The notes: generated by a model from the sequence alone, not told the origin. Numbered from the stretch's first letter, positions 16,921 through 24,132 are shown. The stretch is 24,633 bases of DNA from REEB76 sp049698775 (GCA_049698775.1 JBAVYM010000031.1:1-24633), one strand, 5' to 3'. A program made the numbers and translations.

Positions 16921-18098
16921 TCACCATCGGCACGCCGCTCACGCCCAAGGCCACGCGGCTGATGCTGCTCGGCTCGGGGGAACTGGGCAAGGAAGTCGCC
17001 ATCGAGGCGCAGCGTTTCGGCGTAGAAGTGATTGCCGTGGACCGGTACGCACGCGCACCCGCCATGCAGGTGGCTCACCGCGCGCATGTCATCAACATGC
17101 TGGATGGCGTCGAAGTGCGCCGGGTGGTGGAACTGGAAAAGCCGCATTACATCGTACCGGAGCTGGAAGCCATCGCCACGCCTACGCTGCTGGAATTGGA
17201 AAAGGAAGGCTGGACCGTGATTCCCACGGCGCGCACTGCGCGCCTCACCATGGACCGGGAAGGCATCCGCCGTCTGGTGGCGGAAGAACTGGGACTCAGA
17301 ACGTCGGCCTACAAATTCGCCGACACGCCAGAGGAATTCCGCGCGGCGGTGAAAATCATTGGTAGGCCTTGCGTAGCGAAACCGGTGATGAGTTCTTCCG
17401 GCAAGGGCCAGAGCGTCATCGAGAAGGATGCGGACATCGCCGCCGCCTGGGACTACGCGCAGAAAGGCGGACGCACCGGCCAGGGCCGCGTGATCGTCGA
17501 AGGTCTTGTGGATTTCGATTACGAAATCACGCTGCTCACCCTGCGCCACGCGGGCGGCACCACGTTTTGTGAGCCCATCGGCCATCGTCAGGAACACGGC
17601 GATTACCGCGAGAGCTGGCAGCCGCAACCCATGTCGCCCGCAGCATTCACCGAAGCGCAGCGCATGGCGAAACTCATTTCAGATAATCTGGGCGGGCGCG
17701 GCATCTTCGGCATGGAGTTTTTCGTGAAAGGCGATGCGGTGTGGTTCAGCGAGGTTTCACCTCGCCCGCATGACACCGGCCTGGTTACGCTCATCTCCCA
17801 GGACTTGTCGGAATTCGCGCTACACGTGCGCGCCATCCTCGGTTTGCCGATTCCAGTGATCCGCCAGCACGGTCCGTCGGCTTCCGCCGTGATCCTGCCA
17901 CACGGCGATTCCGACGGACCTTTATATGAAAACGTGGACGCTGCGCTCGCAGAACCGGATACTATGCTGCGCTTGTTTGGCAAACCGCAAATCCGCGGCC
18001 ACCGGCGCATGGGCGTGACGCTGGCGTTGGGCAAGTCGCTGGACGAGGCACGCGCAAAAGCCATGCGCGCCGCCGCGGCGGTGAGAGTCAGATTATGA
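16917..18098 (+). CDS. purT: Formate-dependent GAR transformylase PurT
   Basis: 393 aa, the usual PurT length (E. coli 392). ATP-grasp enzyme that converts formate, ATP and 5'-phosphoribosylglycinamide to formyl-GAR in purine synthesis. Visible signatures: LGSGELGKEVAIEAQRFG (about 18-35), VIAVDRYARAPAMQVAHRAH, the ATP-grasp block CVAKPVMSSSGKGQSV, GMEFFVKGDAVWFSEVSPRPHDTG (metal-binding Glu residues) and the C-terminal GVTLALG. The ATG is inside the antiporter stop codon, implying coupled translation. A palindromic repeat begins 3 bases after the stop and may act as the mRNA end. Confidence 0.96.
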   Translation: MITIGTPLTPKATRLMLLGSGELGKEVAIEAQRFGVEVIAVDRYARAPAMQVAHRAHVINMLDGVEVRRVVELEKPHYIVPELEAIATPTLLELEKEGWTVIPTARTARLTMDREGIRRLVAEELGLRTSAYKFADTPEEFRAAVKIIGRPCVAKPVMSSSGKGQSVIEKDADIAAAWDYAQKGGRTGQGRVIVEGLVDFDYEITLLTLRHAGGTTFCEPIGHRQEHGDYRESWQPQPMSPAAFTEAQRMAKLISDNLGGRGIFGMEFFVKGDAVWFSEVSPRPHDTGLVTLISQDLSEFALHVRAILGLPIPVIRQHGPSASAVILPHGDSDGPLYENVDAALAEPDTMLRLFGKPQIRGHRRMGVTLALGKSLDEARAKAMRAAAAVRVRL

Positions 18099-18100
18099 AC

Positions 18101-18184
18101 GTCATTGCGAGCGTAGCGAAGCAATCCCGTATACGGCCGCACCTCATTACGAGATTGCCGCGTCACTTCGTTCCTCGCAATGAC
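18101..18184. repeat. Palindromic intergenic repeat (REP/MITE-like)
   Basis: An 84-base imperfect palindrome between purT and yajQ. The outer arms GTCATTGCGAG (18101-18111) and CTCGCAATGAC (18174-18184) are perfect complements; inner parts GCAATC (18121-18126) and GATTGC (18153-18158) also pair, with partial pairing of TAGCGAAG with the ACTTCGTT region. Repeats with this GTCATTGCGAG...CTCGCAATGAC signature occur in many copies in diverse proteobacterial genomes. It likely forms a large hairpin in RNA and may protect or end the purT transcript. Confidence 0.85.
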
Positions 18185-18227
18185 ATGCAGTATTGCCTCG
18201 TCGCAAAACAAGTGAAAAGGTGCGGTT

Positions 18228-18713
18228 ATGCCCTCTTTTGACGTGGTTTCAAAAGTCGATACCGCTGAACTCACCAACGCGGTGGATCAGGTGAGCCGCG
18301 AGATTGGCACACGCTATGACTTCAAGGGTACCAGCGCCCAGATTGAGCGCCAGGATGACGTGCTGACATTGTTCGCCGACAGCGAATTCCAGCTCAAACA
18401 GATACAAGACATCCTGTATCAACGCGCCGCCAAACGCGGCATTGATGTGGCGAGCTTCGATCCGCAGAAAATCGAAGCCATCGGCGGCGACAAGTCCAGG
18501 CAGCTCATCAATGTGAAACAGGGCATAGACAAGGAGCTGGCGAAGAAAATCGTCAAGCTCATCAAGGACAGCGGCCTCAAGATGCAGACCGCCATCCAAG
18601 GCGAGGAGGTGCGCGTGACCGGCAAGAAGCGCGACGACCTGCAAACGGTCATCGCGTTATTGCGCGGGGCAAAATTGGAACAACCTGTGCAGTTCGTGAA
18701 TTTCCGGGATTGA
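18228..18713 (+). CDS. yajQ: YajQ family nucleotide/c-di-GMP-binding protein
   Basis: 161 aa, the family's standard length, starting MPSFDVVSKVDTAELTNAVDQ with AAGGTG upstream. Two ferredoxin-like subdomains are expected; conserved pieces include RYDFKGT (near 28-34), the central KGIDKELAKKIVKLIKDSGLK-like helix, and VTGKKRDDLQTVIALLR. YajQ proteins bind nucleotides, including cyclic di-GMP in Xanthomonas, and tRNA in vitro, and influence transcription; the exact role here is not readable. Convergent with the GST gene; their stops lie four bases apart. Confidence 0.96.
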   Translation: MPSFDVVSKVDTAELTNAVDQVSREIGTRYDFKGTSAQIERQDDVLTLFADSEFQLKQIQDILYQRAAKRGIDVASFDPQKIEAIGGDKSRQLINVKQGIDKELAKKIVKLIKDSGLKMQTAIQGEEVRVTGKKRDDLQTVIALLRGAKLEQPVQFVNFRD

Positions 18714-18717
18714 AGCA

Positions 18718-19326
18718 TTACCGCGGCGTGCTGTCGTTGAACGAGCGGCGCGTCATCAACTTCGCGCAGTGCTGCGCCAGATTCGGATGCCACGCGCGCC
18801 AGTCAATATCGGGAAGGCGGAAAGCCAGCCAGCCGAGTACGCAGCCGACGGCGATGTCGGCGAGCGTGAAGCGCGCACCAACACACCATTCACTTTTGCC
18901 CAAATCCCGCGCCATGGTTTGCAATCCGGCGATGACTTTGGCCCTCTGCCGCGCCAGCCATTTTTCGCTGCGCTCGGCCGGCTCGCGCTGAGTCTGTTCC
19001 AAGCGCATGAGCACACCCGCATCCAGAACACCATCGGCCAGCGCTTCCCAGCGGAGCACTTCGATGCGCTCGCTTCCGCCGGCGGGGATCAACGTGTTGG
19101 CGGGTGGCAGTGAATCCAGATACTCGCAAATCACGCGCGAATCGTAGAGCGCGTGGCCGTTGTCCAGTATCAGGCACGGCACCTTGCCGAGTGGATTTGT
19201 TTTCTGAATGGTGGTGTCCGCCGCCCACACGTCGTCCAGTTCCAGCGAGCAGGCGATATTCTTCTCCGCCAGCAGCACGCGCACCTTGCGCACGTAGGGA
19301 CTCGAAAGTGAACCGATGAGTTGCAT
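18718..19326 (-). CDS. yibF: Glutathione S-transferase, YibF-like
   Basis: 202 aa. Thioredoxin-fold N-terminal domain with SSPYVRKVRVLL (GSH-contact Ser near residue 8) and the cis-proline NPLGKVPCL (44-52), then DSRVICEYL; the C-terminal helical domain has EALADGVLDAG, FTLADIAVGC and the final SFNDSTP. This pattern follows E. coli YibF closely. Substrate unknown. GGGAG lies 5 bases before the ATG. It follows the DUF4097-like gene by 33 bases with no obvious terminator, so it may be the last gene of the GntR/ABC operon. Confidence 0.88.
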   Translation of the reverse strand: MQLIGSLSSPYVRKVRVLLAEKNIACSLELDDVWAADTTIQKTNPLGKVPCLILDNGHALYDSRVICEYLDSLPPANTLIPAGGSERIEVLRWEALADGVLDAGVLMRLEQTQREPAERSEKWLARQRAKVIAGLQTMARDLGKSEWCVGARFTLADIAVGCVLGWLAFRLPDIDWRAWHPNLAQHCAKLMTRRSFNDSTPR

Positions 19327-19359
19327 CTCGTCTCCCGATCTTGATGCGCGGCTGTCAGC

Positions 19360-20112
19360 TCAATGCTGTGGGTTATTTTTTTGCGGCGGCGATGGTCCGA
19401 TGCGCAAATCCACTTCGCCGACATTGACGCTGAGCTTCATGCTATCGGGTCCGCTGCCGGCGAGATGGATGCGGCGGCCGAGGCCACTGTGCCGGCCGCC
19501 TTCGCGAATATGTTTGCCGTTCATGAACAGCGCGGCCTCGCCAATGTCGCTGGACAAATCAATGGGACCAAGTTGTTTGCTCGACGAGGTGACACTAATC
19601 TGGCCCACGTTCACCTTGGCACTCAAGGGTCCGCCTGGCGTATCGAGATCCACCTCGCCTACGTTGAGGTCGGTGTGCACGCCGCCGGCGATGCCGGTCA
19701 CGGTAACCTGTCCCACTTTCATGGAGATATTCAGCGCCAGGCGCGCGGGGATCTGCACGGTCCAGTGCTGTTTCACCTGACTGGTGTCGAGCTTGCCGCT
19801 GCTGCCGAGCGACAAATCGAGCCGGTCGCCGCTACCCTGCTGCACGATTTGAGCCGTTTGGATTTCGCGCGCGGTGGCATTACTCTGCCAGTGGAAAAAC
19901 CACAGAACCTCGCGCGACTTCTGCTCCAGCCGAATGCTTACGTGGATCGCGTCGTCGCTCGACGGCGTGACCCGCAACTCACCCACACCGGCGGTAATCA
20001 CGAGCGTCTTGATGCCGGTGGCCGGGATGTCGGCCGTCAGTGTGCGGTTTGCGGCCGCGTTAGCCAAGAGCGGCGCAGCCAGCAGCAGTGCCAGGGCAAT
20101 TACGCGTTTCAT
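19360..20112 (-). CDS. Exported DUF4097-like adhesin-fold protein
   Basis: 250 aa. Signal peptide MKRVIALALLLAAPLLANA followed by a repetitive beta protein. A short unit recurs: VGELRV, VGQVTV, VGEVDL, VGQISV, IGEAAL, VGEVDL, as in DUF4097/DUF2807-type right-handed beta-helix proteins. I set the start at 20112, where AGGAG lies about 9 bases upstream and the signal peptide begins; the frame is open to 20217 but that overlaps the permease gene. It lies 34 bases after the ABC permease gene, a common arrangement for YtrA-type GntR/ABC clusters responding to envelope stress. Molecular role unknown. Confidence 0.78.
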   Translation of the reverse strand: MKRVIALALLLAAPLLANAAANRTLTADIPATGIKTLVITAGVGELRVTPSSDDAIHVSIRLEQKSREVLWFFHWQSNATAREIQTAQIVQQGSGDRLDLSLGSSGKLDTSQVKQHWTVQIPARLALNISMKVGQVTVTGIAGGVHTDLNVGEVDLDTPGGPLSAKVNVGQISVTSSSKQLGPIDLSSDIGEAALFMNGKHIREGGRHSGLGRRIHLAGSGPDSMKLSVNVGEVDLRIGPSPPQKNNPQH

Positions 20113-20146
20113 GGTCCTGACTCCTGCCGGTACGGCAAATACCGGC

Positions 20147-21082
20147 TCAGATTTCGGAGCGGTTGCGGCGCAACCAGATGGCACCGAGGATAAAGATAAT
20201 CCCGATACCGACGCCAATCCACATCTCCGGCAGTACGAACATGTGCGCGACTGACGCCAGATTCAGGAAATGCGCGTTGGGCGCACCGTAATTATGCTCT
20301 CCCAAATTCGAAGGCAGGCCAACCTGCATGCCATGTGATGAATAGCCGCTCACCAGAATCACGCCTCGGCCGATATGTCCGATAATGGCGTTGCTCAGAT
20401 AGTGGGTCCGGAACACGATGACTTCGGCGAGCATCGCGCCCAGCGGAATCAGCACCGTCCAGGCAAACGGCAGCTTCTTGGCCCAGGCCGAGCACAGCAA
20501 GAACCAACCCCAGTAGGGCATCAGCCACAACGACTGCTGGATGAGTGCAAACGCCAGCGTGATCCAGGCGAGAATGATGATGCCGGGGTGAAACACCGCG
20601 GTGAGCAGGTTTATGCCGCTAAACGCGGCGGCGATGATAAAGATGATGCCGATGATGATCTCGGTGATGATCACCAATACGAACATCAGCGCCGGCGCCG
20701 TCACCATGCCGGTAAACAGCTTCGACAGTACCGTGGTAGTGTCTGATATGGGCATGGACCTCCAGAACAAGATGCTGCGATCTTTACGGTCGCCGTACAA
20801 GCTGTCCATAAGGTAGAACCACACCATAAACAGCATCACGATGTTGAAGATTCCGGCGGCGGCCAGCAGAAAGATGTACACCGCGGTGCGGCTATCCGGT
20901 CCGGTAAGATCGCTCATGTCAACGTTGACCAGGCTCTGATGCGTGGCCACGATCAGCGCGCCGCCACCGTACAGGCTGAACAGCACTGACAGGCAGGCGA
21001 TAACAATGGGCACTATCCAGAAGGATTTATGCTCCCACACCTCGCGCTTGGCCAGCGCCCAATACGGCCGGACGGCGTTCAT
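20147..21082 (-). CDS. ABC-2 type transporter permease
   Basis: 311 aa integral membrane protein with about six helices (WIVPIVIACLSVLFSLYGGG near 23-42; IFLLAAAGIFNIVMLFMVWFY; LFTGMVTAPALMFVLVIITEIIIGIIFIIA; a last helix MWIGVGIGIIFILGAIWL at the C-terminus). A periplasmic loop lies after the first helix. The segment DSLYGDRKDRSILFWRSMP is typical of ABC-2 permeases in bacitracin/antibiotic-export-like systems. It partners the ATPase encoded just upstream; start and stop overlap as ATGA. Substrate not readable. Confidence 0.88.
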   Translation of the reverse strand: MNAVRPYWALAKREVWEHKSFWIVPIVIACLSVLFSLYGGGALIVATHQSLVNVDMSDLTGPDSRTAVYIFLLAAAGIFNIVMLFMVWFYLMDSLYGDRKDRSILFWRSMPISDTTTVLSKLFTGMVTAPALMFVLVIITEIIIGIIFIIAAAFSGINLLTAVFHPGIIILAWITLAFALIQQSLWLMPYWGWFLLCSAWAKKLPFAWTVLIPLGAMLAEVIVFRTHYLSNAIIGHIGRGVILVSGYSSHGMQVGLPSNLGEHNYGAPNAHFLNLASVAHMFVLPEMWIGVGIGIIFILGAIWLRRNRSEI

Positions 21083-21936
21083 TGCACTTCTCCTTTCATC
21101 TTGGCCACGAACAAGTCGGCGACACTGGGCGTATGGATTTCGCCCAGCTCCGCAAGCCTGTTTCGATCCACACCTTCAAACAGAAATAACTTCTTGCCGA
21201 AGACTTCGCGCTCGCTCAGCGGCTTGAACGTACGCGCGGCCTCGGTTTTATCGGCGTTCACCAGCACTTCGGCGTATTTCTCGCCCACGGCTTCCATGGA
21301 ATCGTTGAGCACGAGTTTGCCGTTGTTGATGAACATCAAGTGGGTGAGCAGCTTTTCCACTTCCTCGACTTGATGGGTGGTCACCAGGATGGTGCGCTTC
21401 TCGTCGAAGTAATCGTTCAACAGATTGGAATAGAATTCCTTGCGATACAGGATGTCGAGGCCGATGGTGGGTTCGTCCAGCACCAGCAATTTCGCGTCAA
21501 TCGCCATGATGAGTGCCAGGTGTAACTGCGTGACCATGCCCTTGGAGAGCTGGCCAACCCGGCTCTTTTGCGAAATCTTGGTGCGCTCCAGGAAATGCAG
21601 GGCGCGGGCACGGCTGAAGCGCGGATGTACTGCTTCGACGAACTCGATGGCGTTTGCGACCTTGAGCCAGCGTGGCAGCGTGGCTACATCGGCTATGAAA
21701 CAGACTTCATGCATGAGTTTCTCGCGGGCGTGGCGCGGATCGTGACCCAGCACATTCAGTTCGCCCTCGAAATTGGTGAGACCGAGAATGGCTTTCAGCG
21801 CCGTGGTCTTGCCAGCGCCGTTCGGGCCGATCAAGCCGACGATGCGGCCTTCCTCGATGTCGAAGTCCACTTTATTCAGCGCGGCCAGCGCACCGTAGTG
21901 TTTGGTGAGACCGCGGGCTTTAATTAACAGGCTCAT
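21079..21936 (-). CDS. ABC transporter ATP-binding protein
   Basis: 285 aa from the ATG at 21936. Walker A GPNGAGKT (37-44), an ABC signature of the LSKGM type (130-134, instead of LSGGQ), Walker B LLVLDE (150-155) and the switch histidine in TTHQVEEVEKL. The degenerate signature and the C-terminal extension of about 60 residues fit the YtrB/BcrA-like export ATPases. The frame is open to 22026, but the chosen start gives MSLLIKARGLTKHYG, the normal N-terminus, and an ATGA overlap with the GntR stop. The 3' end overlaps the permease start likewise. Confidence 0.92.
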   Translation of the reverse strand: MSLLIKARGLTKHYGALAALNKVDFDIEEGRIVGLIGPNGAGKTTALKAILGLTNFEGELNVLGHDPRHAREKLMHEVCFIADVATLPRWLKVANAIEFVEAVHPRFSRARALHFLERTKISQKSRVGQLSKGMVTQLHLALIMAIDAKLLVLDEPTIGLDILYRKEFYSNLLNDYFDEKRTILVTTHQVEEVEKLLTHLMFINNGKLVLNDSMEAVGEKYAEVLVNADKTEAARTFKPLSEREVFGKKLFLFEGVDRNRLAELGEIHTPSVADLFVAKMKGEVQ

Positions 21937-22307
21937 GACTTGCTCCGTTTGCCGTCGTCTGCGGCGTTCAGCAATTCCTTGGGGTCCATATCCAGGCGCC
22001 GGATGCGCTGCACAATCTGCGGCCATTCGATTTTCAGGAATACCTCGCGTTCGTTTTTCATGAGCGCGCGGCTGGCGCCGGTTCTCACGAACATGCCGAG
22101 ACCGCGACGCTTTTCCACCAGATCCTCGTCCACCAGCGCCTGGTAGCCCTTGAGCACCGTCAGGGGATTGATCTGGTAGTCCGCGGCAATGGTGCGCACC
22201 GAAGGCAGCGGATCGCCTTCCTTGAGGCTGCCCTCAAGAATCATGGCCACCACCCGATCCCGCAGTTGGCGGTATATCGGCTGGTTGTCGCTCCAATTCG
22301 GGTCCAT
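21933..22307 (-). CDS. GntR-family regulator, YtrA subfamily
   Basis: 124 aa: an N-terminal winged helix (QPIYRQLRDRVVAMILEGSL, then LPSVRTIAADYQINPLTVLKGYQAL and EDLVEKRRGLGMFV at about 56-73) and only a short helical tail, as in the YtrA group of GntR repressors, which lack a large ligand domain. These usually repress the ABC operon they head. GGGGAG lies 6 bases before the ATG, and an inverted repeat (22326-22339) lies 19 bases upstream of the start codon. It is the first gene of a tightly overlapping set with the ATPase and permease. Confidence 0.92.
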   Translation of the reverse strand: MDPNWSDNQPIYRQLRDRVVAMILEGSLKEGDPLPSVRTIAADYQINPLTVLKGYQALVDEDLVEKRRGLGMFVRTGASRALMKNEREVFLKIEWPQIVQRIRRLDMDPKELLNAADDGKRSKS

Positions 22308-22325
22308 GTGTATCTCCCCTGCTGC

Positions 22326-22339
22326 TCTAGCAAACTAGA
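22326..22339. promoter_or_regulatory. Putative GntR operator in front of the regulator
   Basis: Perfect inverted repeat TCTAG-CAAA-CTAGA between the upstream small gene and the GntR gene. Its core TAG-N4-CTA is shared with the longer palindrome at 22812-22833. Position close to the GntR start suits autorepression. I see no clear -35/-10 pair here. Confidence 0.55.
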
Positions 22340-22356
22340 ACGCTGTTTGAGTTACC

Positions 22357-22758
22357 TTAGCGGCCATTGGACTCAAACACCAGTGTATTGAGCAGACTCA
22401 ATTCGGCATCGGCGTCCAGGAATTGACCGGGAGAAAAGGCTTCCAGCGCTTCGACCAGCGTGGCGCCCGCATCGTCCCCGGGCAGTGGGGCAGCCTCGAT
22501 GGCTGCGGTGACTACCGGGCGGCGAACCCCGCGGGTTGCCGCATACCGCCAGTCGGCATCACTGGGCGTAACCACCACGGTGCCCAGTTGGATGGGGCCG
22601 GGTTGGGCATCGGCCGGGGTCACCACAATGGCGCCCAAGTTGATGGTTTGTGTTTCCGTTGTGCTGCGTTGCGAGCGCAGACTCGCCATGACTGTGGCGA
22701 TGGCCGCCACATTCACAATAACGGCAACGGTGAAAATCAATTTATGCATGCTATTCAT
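22357..22758 (-). CDS. Small membrane-anchored protein, unknown
   Basis: 133 aa from the ATG at 22758, chosen because AAGGAG lies 8 bases upstream; the frame is open to 22782. One N-terminal hydrophobic segment (LIFTVAVIVNVAAIATVMASL, about 6-26) anchors a small exported domain. A motif is duplicated near residues 36-62: INLGAIVVTPADA and IQLGTVVVTPSDA. The tail is acidic (GDDAGATLVEALEAFSPGQFLDADAELSLL). No family recognised. It heads the minus-strand GntR/ABC cluster, 49 bases before the regulator gene, with its own palindrome-controlled promoter. It could be a stress-response or sensor partner; this is inference. Confidence 0.72.
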   Translation of the reverse strand: MNSMHKLIFTVAVIVNVAAIATVMASLRSQRSTTETQTINLGAIVVTPADAQPGPIQLGTVVVTPSDADWRYAATRGVRRPVVTAAIEAAPLPGDDAGATLVEALEAFSPGQFLDADAELSLLNTLVFESNGR

Positions 22759-22811
22759 GGCTGTTCTCCTTGCTGTCCTCAAAAGTTGGCCGGGTGGCCG
22801 TTTCGGTAGTG

Positions 22812-22833
22812 GTGTTATAGATAACTATAACAC
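22812..22833. promoter_or_regulatory. Putative GntR operator, 9-bp perfect inverted repeat
   Basis: Arms GTGTTATAG (22812-22820) and CTATAACAC (22825-22833) are perfect complements around the spacer ATAA. The core TAG-N4-CTA matches the repeat at 22326-22339. It covers the -10 of the minus-strand promoter for the 133-aa gene, the expected place for a repressor site. Confidence 0.65.
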
Positions 22834-22851
22834 TAGAAAACAAAAAAGCAA
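22824..22851 (-). promoter_or_regulatory. Sigma-70-like promoter of the 133-aa gene
   Basis: On the minus strand TTGCTT (-35, 22851-22846) and TATAGT (-10, 22829-22824) are 16 bases apart, directly upstream of the 133-aa gene and overlapped by the inverted repeat. Confidence 0.5.
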
Positions 22852-22951
22852 GGGGTTGGAAAGAATATTTTCGGAAGTATGTACTTAGCGAAAGGGAAGG
22901 CTTTAAGGCCTCTGTTCTTAGAATCAGTCTAAAACATACGTTATTTTGTAC

Positions 22952-22980
22952 TTGACAAAAGTCCTTTCGTCATCTACAAT
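22952..22980 (+). promoter_or_regulatory. Strong sigma-70 promoter of the transposase
   Basis: TTGACA (22952-22957), 17 bases, TACAAT (22975-22980): a near-consensus promoter. The expected transcript start (about 22986-22988) coincides with the ATG at 22988, so the mRNA would be leaderless or nearly so. Confidence 0.75.
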
Positions 22981-22987
22981 GTTAACC

Positions 22988-23950
22988 ATGAAACGAAAGA
23001 ACCTCGTCCAAAACCGGTCCACCAAAGATGACGCCCAAACCCAGGCCATCCCACTAGCCTGTGCCTCTGAGAAGGCTGCCGTGGAATTCATGGAATCCCA
23101 ACGCTGGGAAGGCCGTCCAGGCTGCCCCAAGTGCGGGGACGTAAGCGTTTACCAGATGACGGACTCCAAGACTGGAGAGCGGCAGGCTAACTACCGCTGG
23201 CGCTGTAAGGGCTGCAAGCAGCAGTTCACGGTCCGGACCGGGACAGTATTTGAGGATAGCCGAATCCCCCTGCGCCACTGGTGCTATGCGTTCTGGCGCG
23301 CCTCTACCTCAAAGAAGGGCGTCAGTGCTTTGGAGATTCACCGGCAGACCGGCCTTTCCTATAAGTCCGCTCTGTTCATGCTGCACCGTATTCGCTATGC
23401 GATGGCAGACTCAGTAACCCACCCATTGACCGGGACCGTTGAGATTGATGAGACCTATGTCGGCGGCAAACCGCGCGTCAGGGGCAAAGGCGTCCGGGCC
23501 GAATGGTCAACCAAAGAGCCGGTTGTAGCCATGCTCCAGCGGGGCGGCAAGGTTAAGACTCAGCACGTTGCAAACGTGACAAGCAAGACGCTAGGCAAGC
23601 TGGTCCGCATTTCTGTTGATCGCCGTGCCCGGATTATCACCGACGAAAAGCGCGCCTATCAGCGCGTAGGCAAGCCATTTAAGGGCGGCCATGAAACCGT
23701 GAACCATAAGCGCAAGGAATACGTCCGGGGTGATGTAACAACCAACACGGTTGAAAGTTTCTTTGCCACGGTGAAGCGTGGGTTGAATGGCATCTACCAT
23801 GCGGTCAGCAAAGAGCACCTGCACCGCTATATGGCGGAATTTGAATTCCGCTACAACAATAGGCAGCTAGAAGATGGGCAACGTATAACCGCCGCTATAC
23901 AAGCCAGCGAAGGCAAAAGGCTTCTTTACAGAGAGCCAGTTCAGCAGTAG
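22988..23950 (+). CDS. IS1595-family transposase
   Basis: 320 aa from the ATG at 22988. An N-terminal zinc ribbon (C46, C49, C73, C76: CPKC...CKGC) is followed by a helix-turn-helix-like part (TGLSYKSALFMLHRIRYAM) and an ISXO2-like DDE domain: D154 (EIDETYVGGK), D219 (IITDEKRAY), and NTVESFFATVKRG (N253, E256, K263). Length and motif order fit IS1595 elements. The frame is open back to 22946, but a strong promoter ends at 22980, so a start at or after 22987 is needed; there is no Shine-Dalgarno site. The reading frame is intact. I could not find convincing terminal inverted repeats by eye, so element borders are unknown; the tRNA and toxin-antitoxin genes beyond it could be passengers. Confidence 0.92.
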   Translation: MKRKNLVQNRSTKDDAQTQAIPLACASEKAAVEFMESQRWEGRPGCPKCGDVSVYQMTDSKTGERQANYRWRCKGCKQQFTVRTGTVFEDSRIPLRHWCYAFWRASTSKKGVSALEIHRQTGLSYKSALFMLHRIRYAMADSVTHPLTGTVEIDETYVGGKPRVRGKGVRAEWSTKEPVVAMLQRGGKVKTQHVANVTSKTLGKLVRISVDRRARIITDEKRAYQRVGKPFKGGHETVNHKRKEYVRGDVTTNTVESFFATVKRGLNGIYHAVSKEHLHRYMAEFEFRYNNRQLEDGQRITAAIQASEGKRLLYREPVQQ

Positions 23951-23955
23951 GGTTG

Positions 23956-24042
23956 TGGTGCCCCGGGAGGGAGTCGAACCCTCACGCCTTGGTAGGCCGG
24001 TAATTCCAAGTCACCGCCGTCTACCTGTTTCAGCACCGGGGC
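23956..24042 (-). tRNA. tRNA with leucine-type body and UGG (Pro) anticodon
   Basis: 87 bases, 5' end at 24042. Acceptor stem GCCCCGG pairs fully with CCGGGGC, followed by A73 and an encoded CCA. D arm: CUG/CGG stem with AAACAGGUAGA loop. Anticodon arm: GGUGA/UUACC stem (one G-U) with loop CUUGGAA, so the anticodon is UGG. Variable arm: 15 bases with a GCCU/AGGC hairpin (class II). T arm: GAGGG/CCCUC with loop TTCGACT. U8, A14, G18-G19, T54-T55-C56 and A58 are all present. A73 and the A15/U48 pair match E. coli tRNA-Leu rather than tRNA-Ser; tRNA-Pro is normally class I. It converges on the transposase gene. Confidence 0.85.
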
Positions 24043-24112
24043 CATTGCTTTTGGAATGGGGCAATATTCAGGAAACCGTGGCTATAGGTTCTACTGCTTT
24101 CCTCCGTTCTGC

Positions 24113-24132
24113 ATATAATATAATTATTATAT
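24113..24132. promoter_or_regulatory. AT-rich palindrome between divergent tRNA and toxin genes
   Basis: Perfect 8-bp inverted repeat, ATATAATA and TATTATAT around TAAT. It covers the -10 and most of the spacer of the minus-strand promoter for the tRNA and lies about 20 bases from the toxin promoter -35. A candidate operator, for example for the HigA-type antitoxin. Confidence 0.5.

Noticed and set aside
18101..18184. CRISPR array or attachment site
   Set aside because: There is one inverted pair and no direct repeats or spacers, and no integrase is nearby.
22860..22950. Terminal inverted repeat of the IS1595 element
   Set aside because: Short matches such as GAATATT against AATATTC near 24065 were too weak to call an end.
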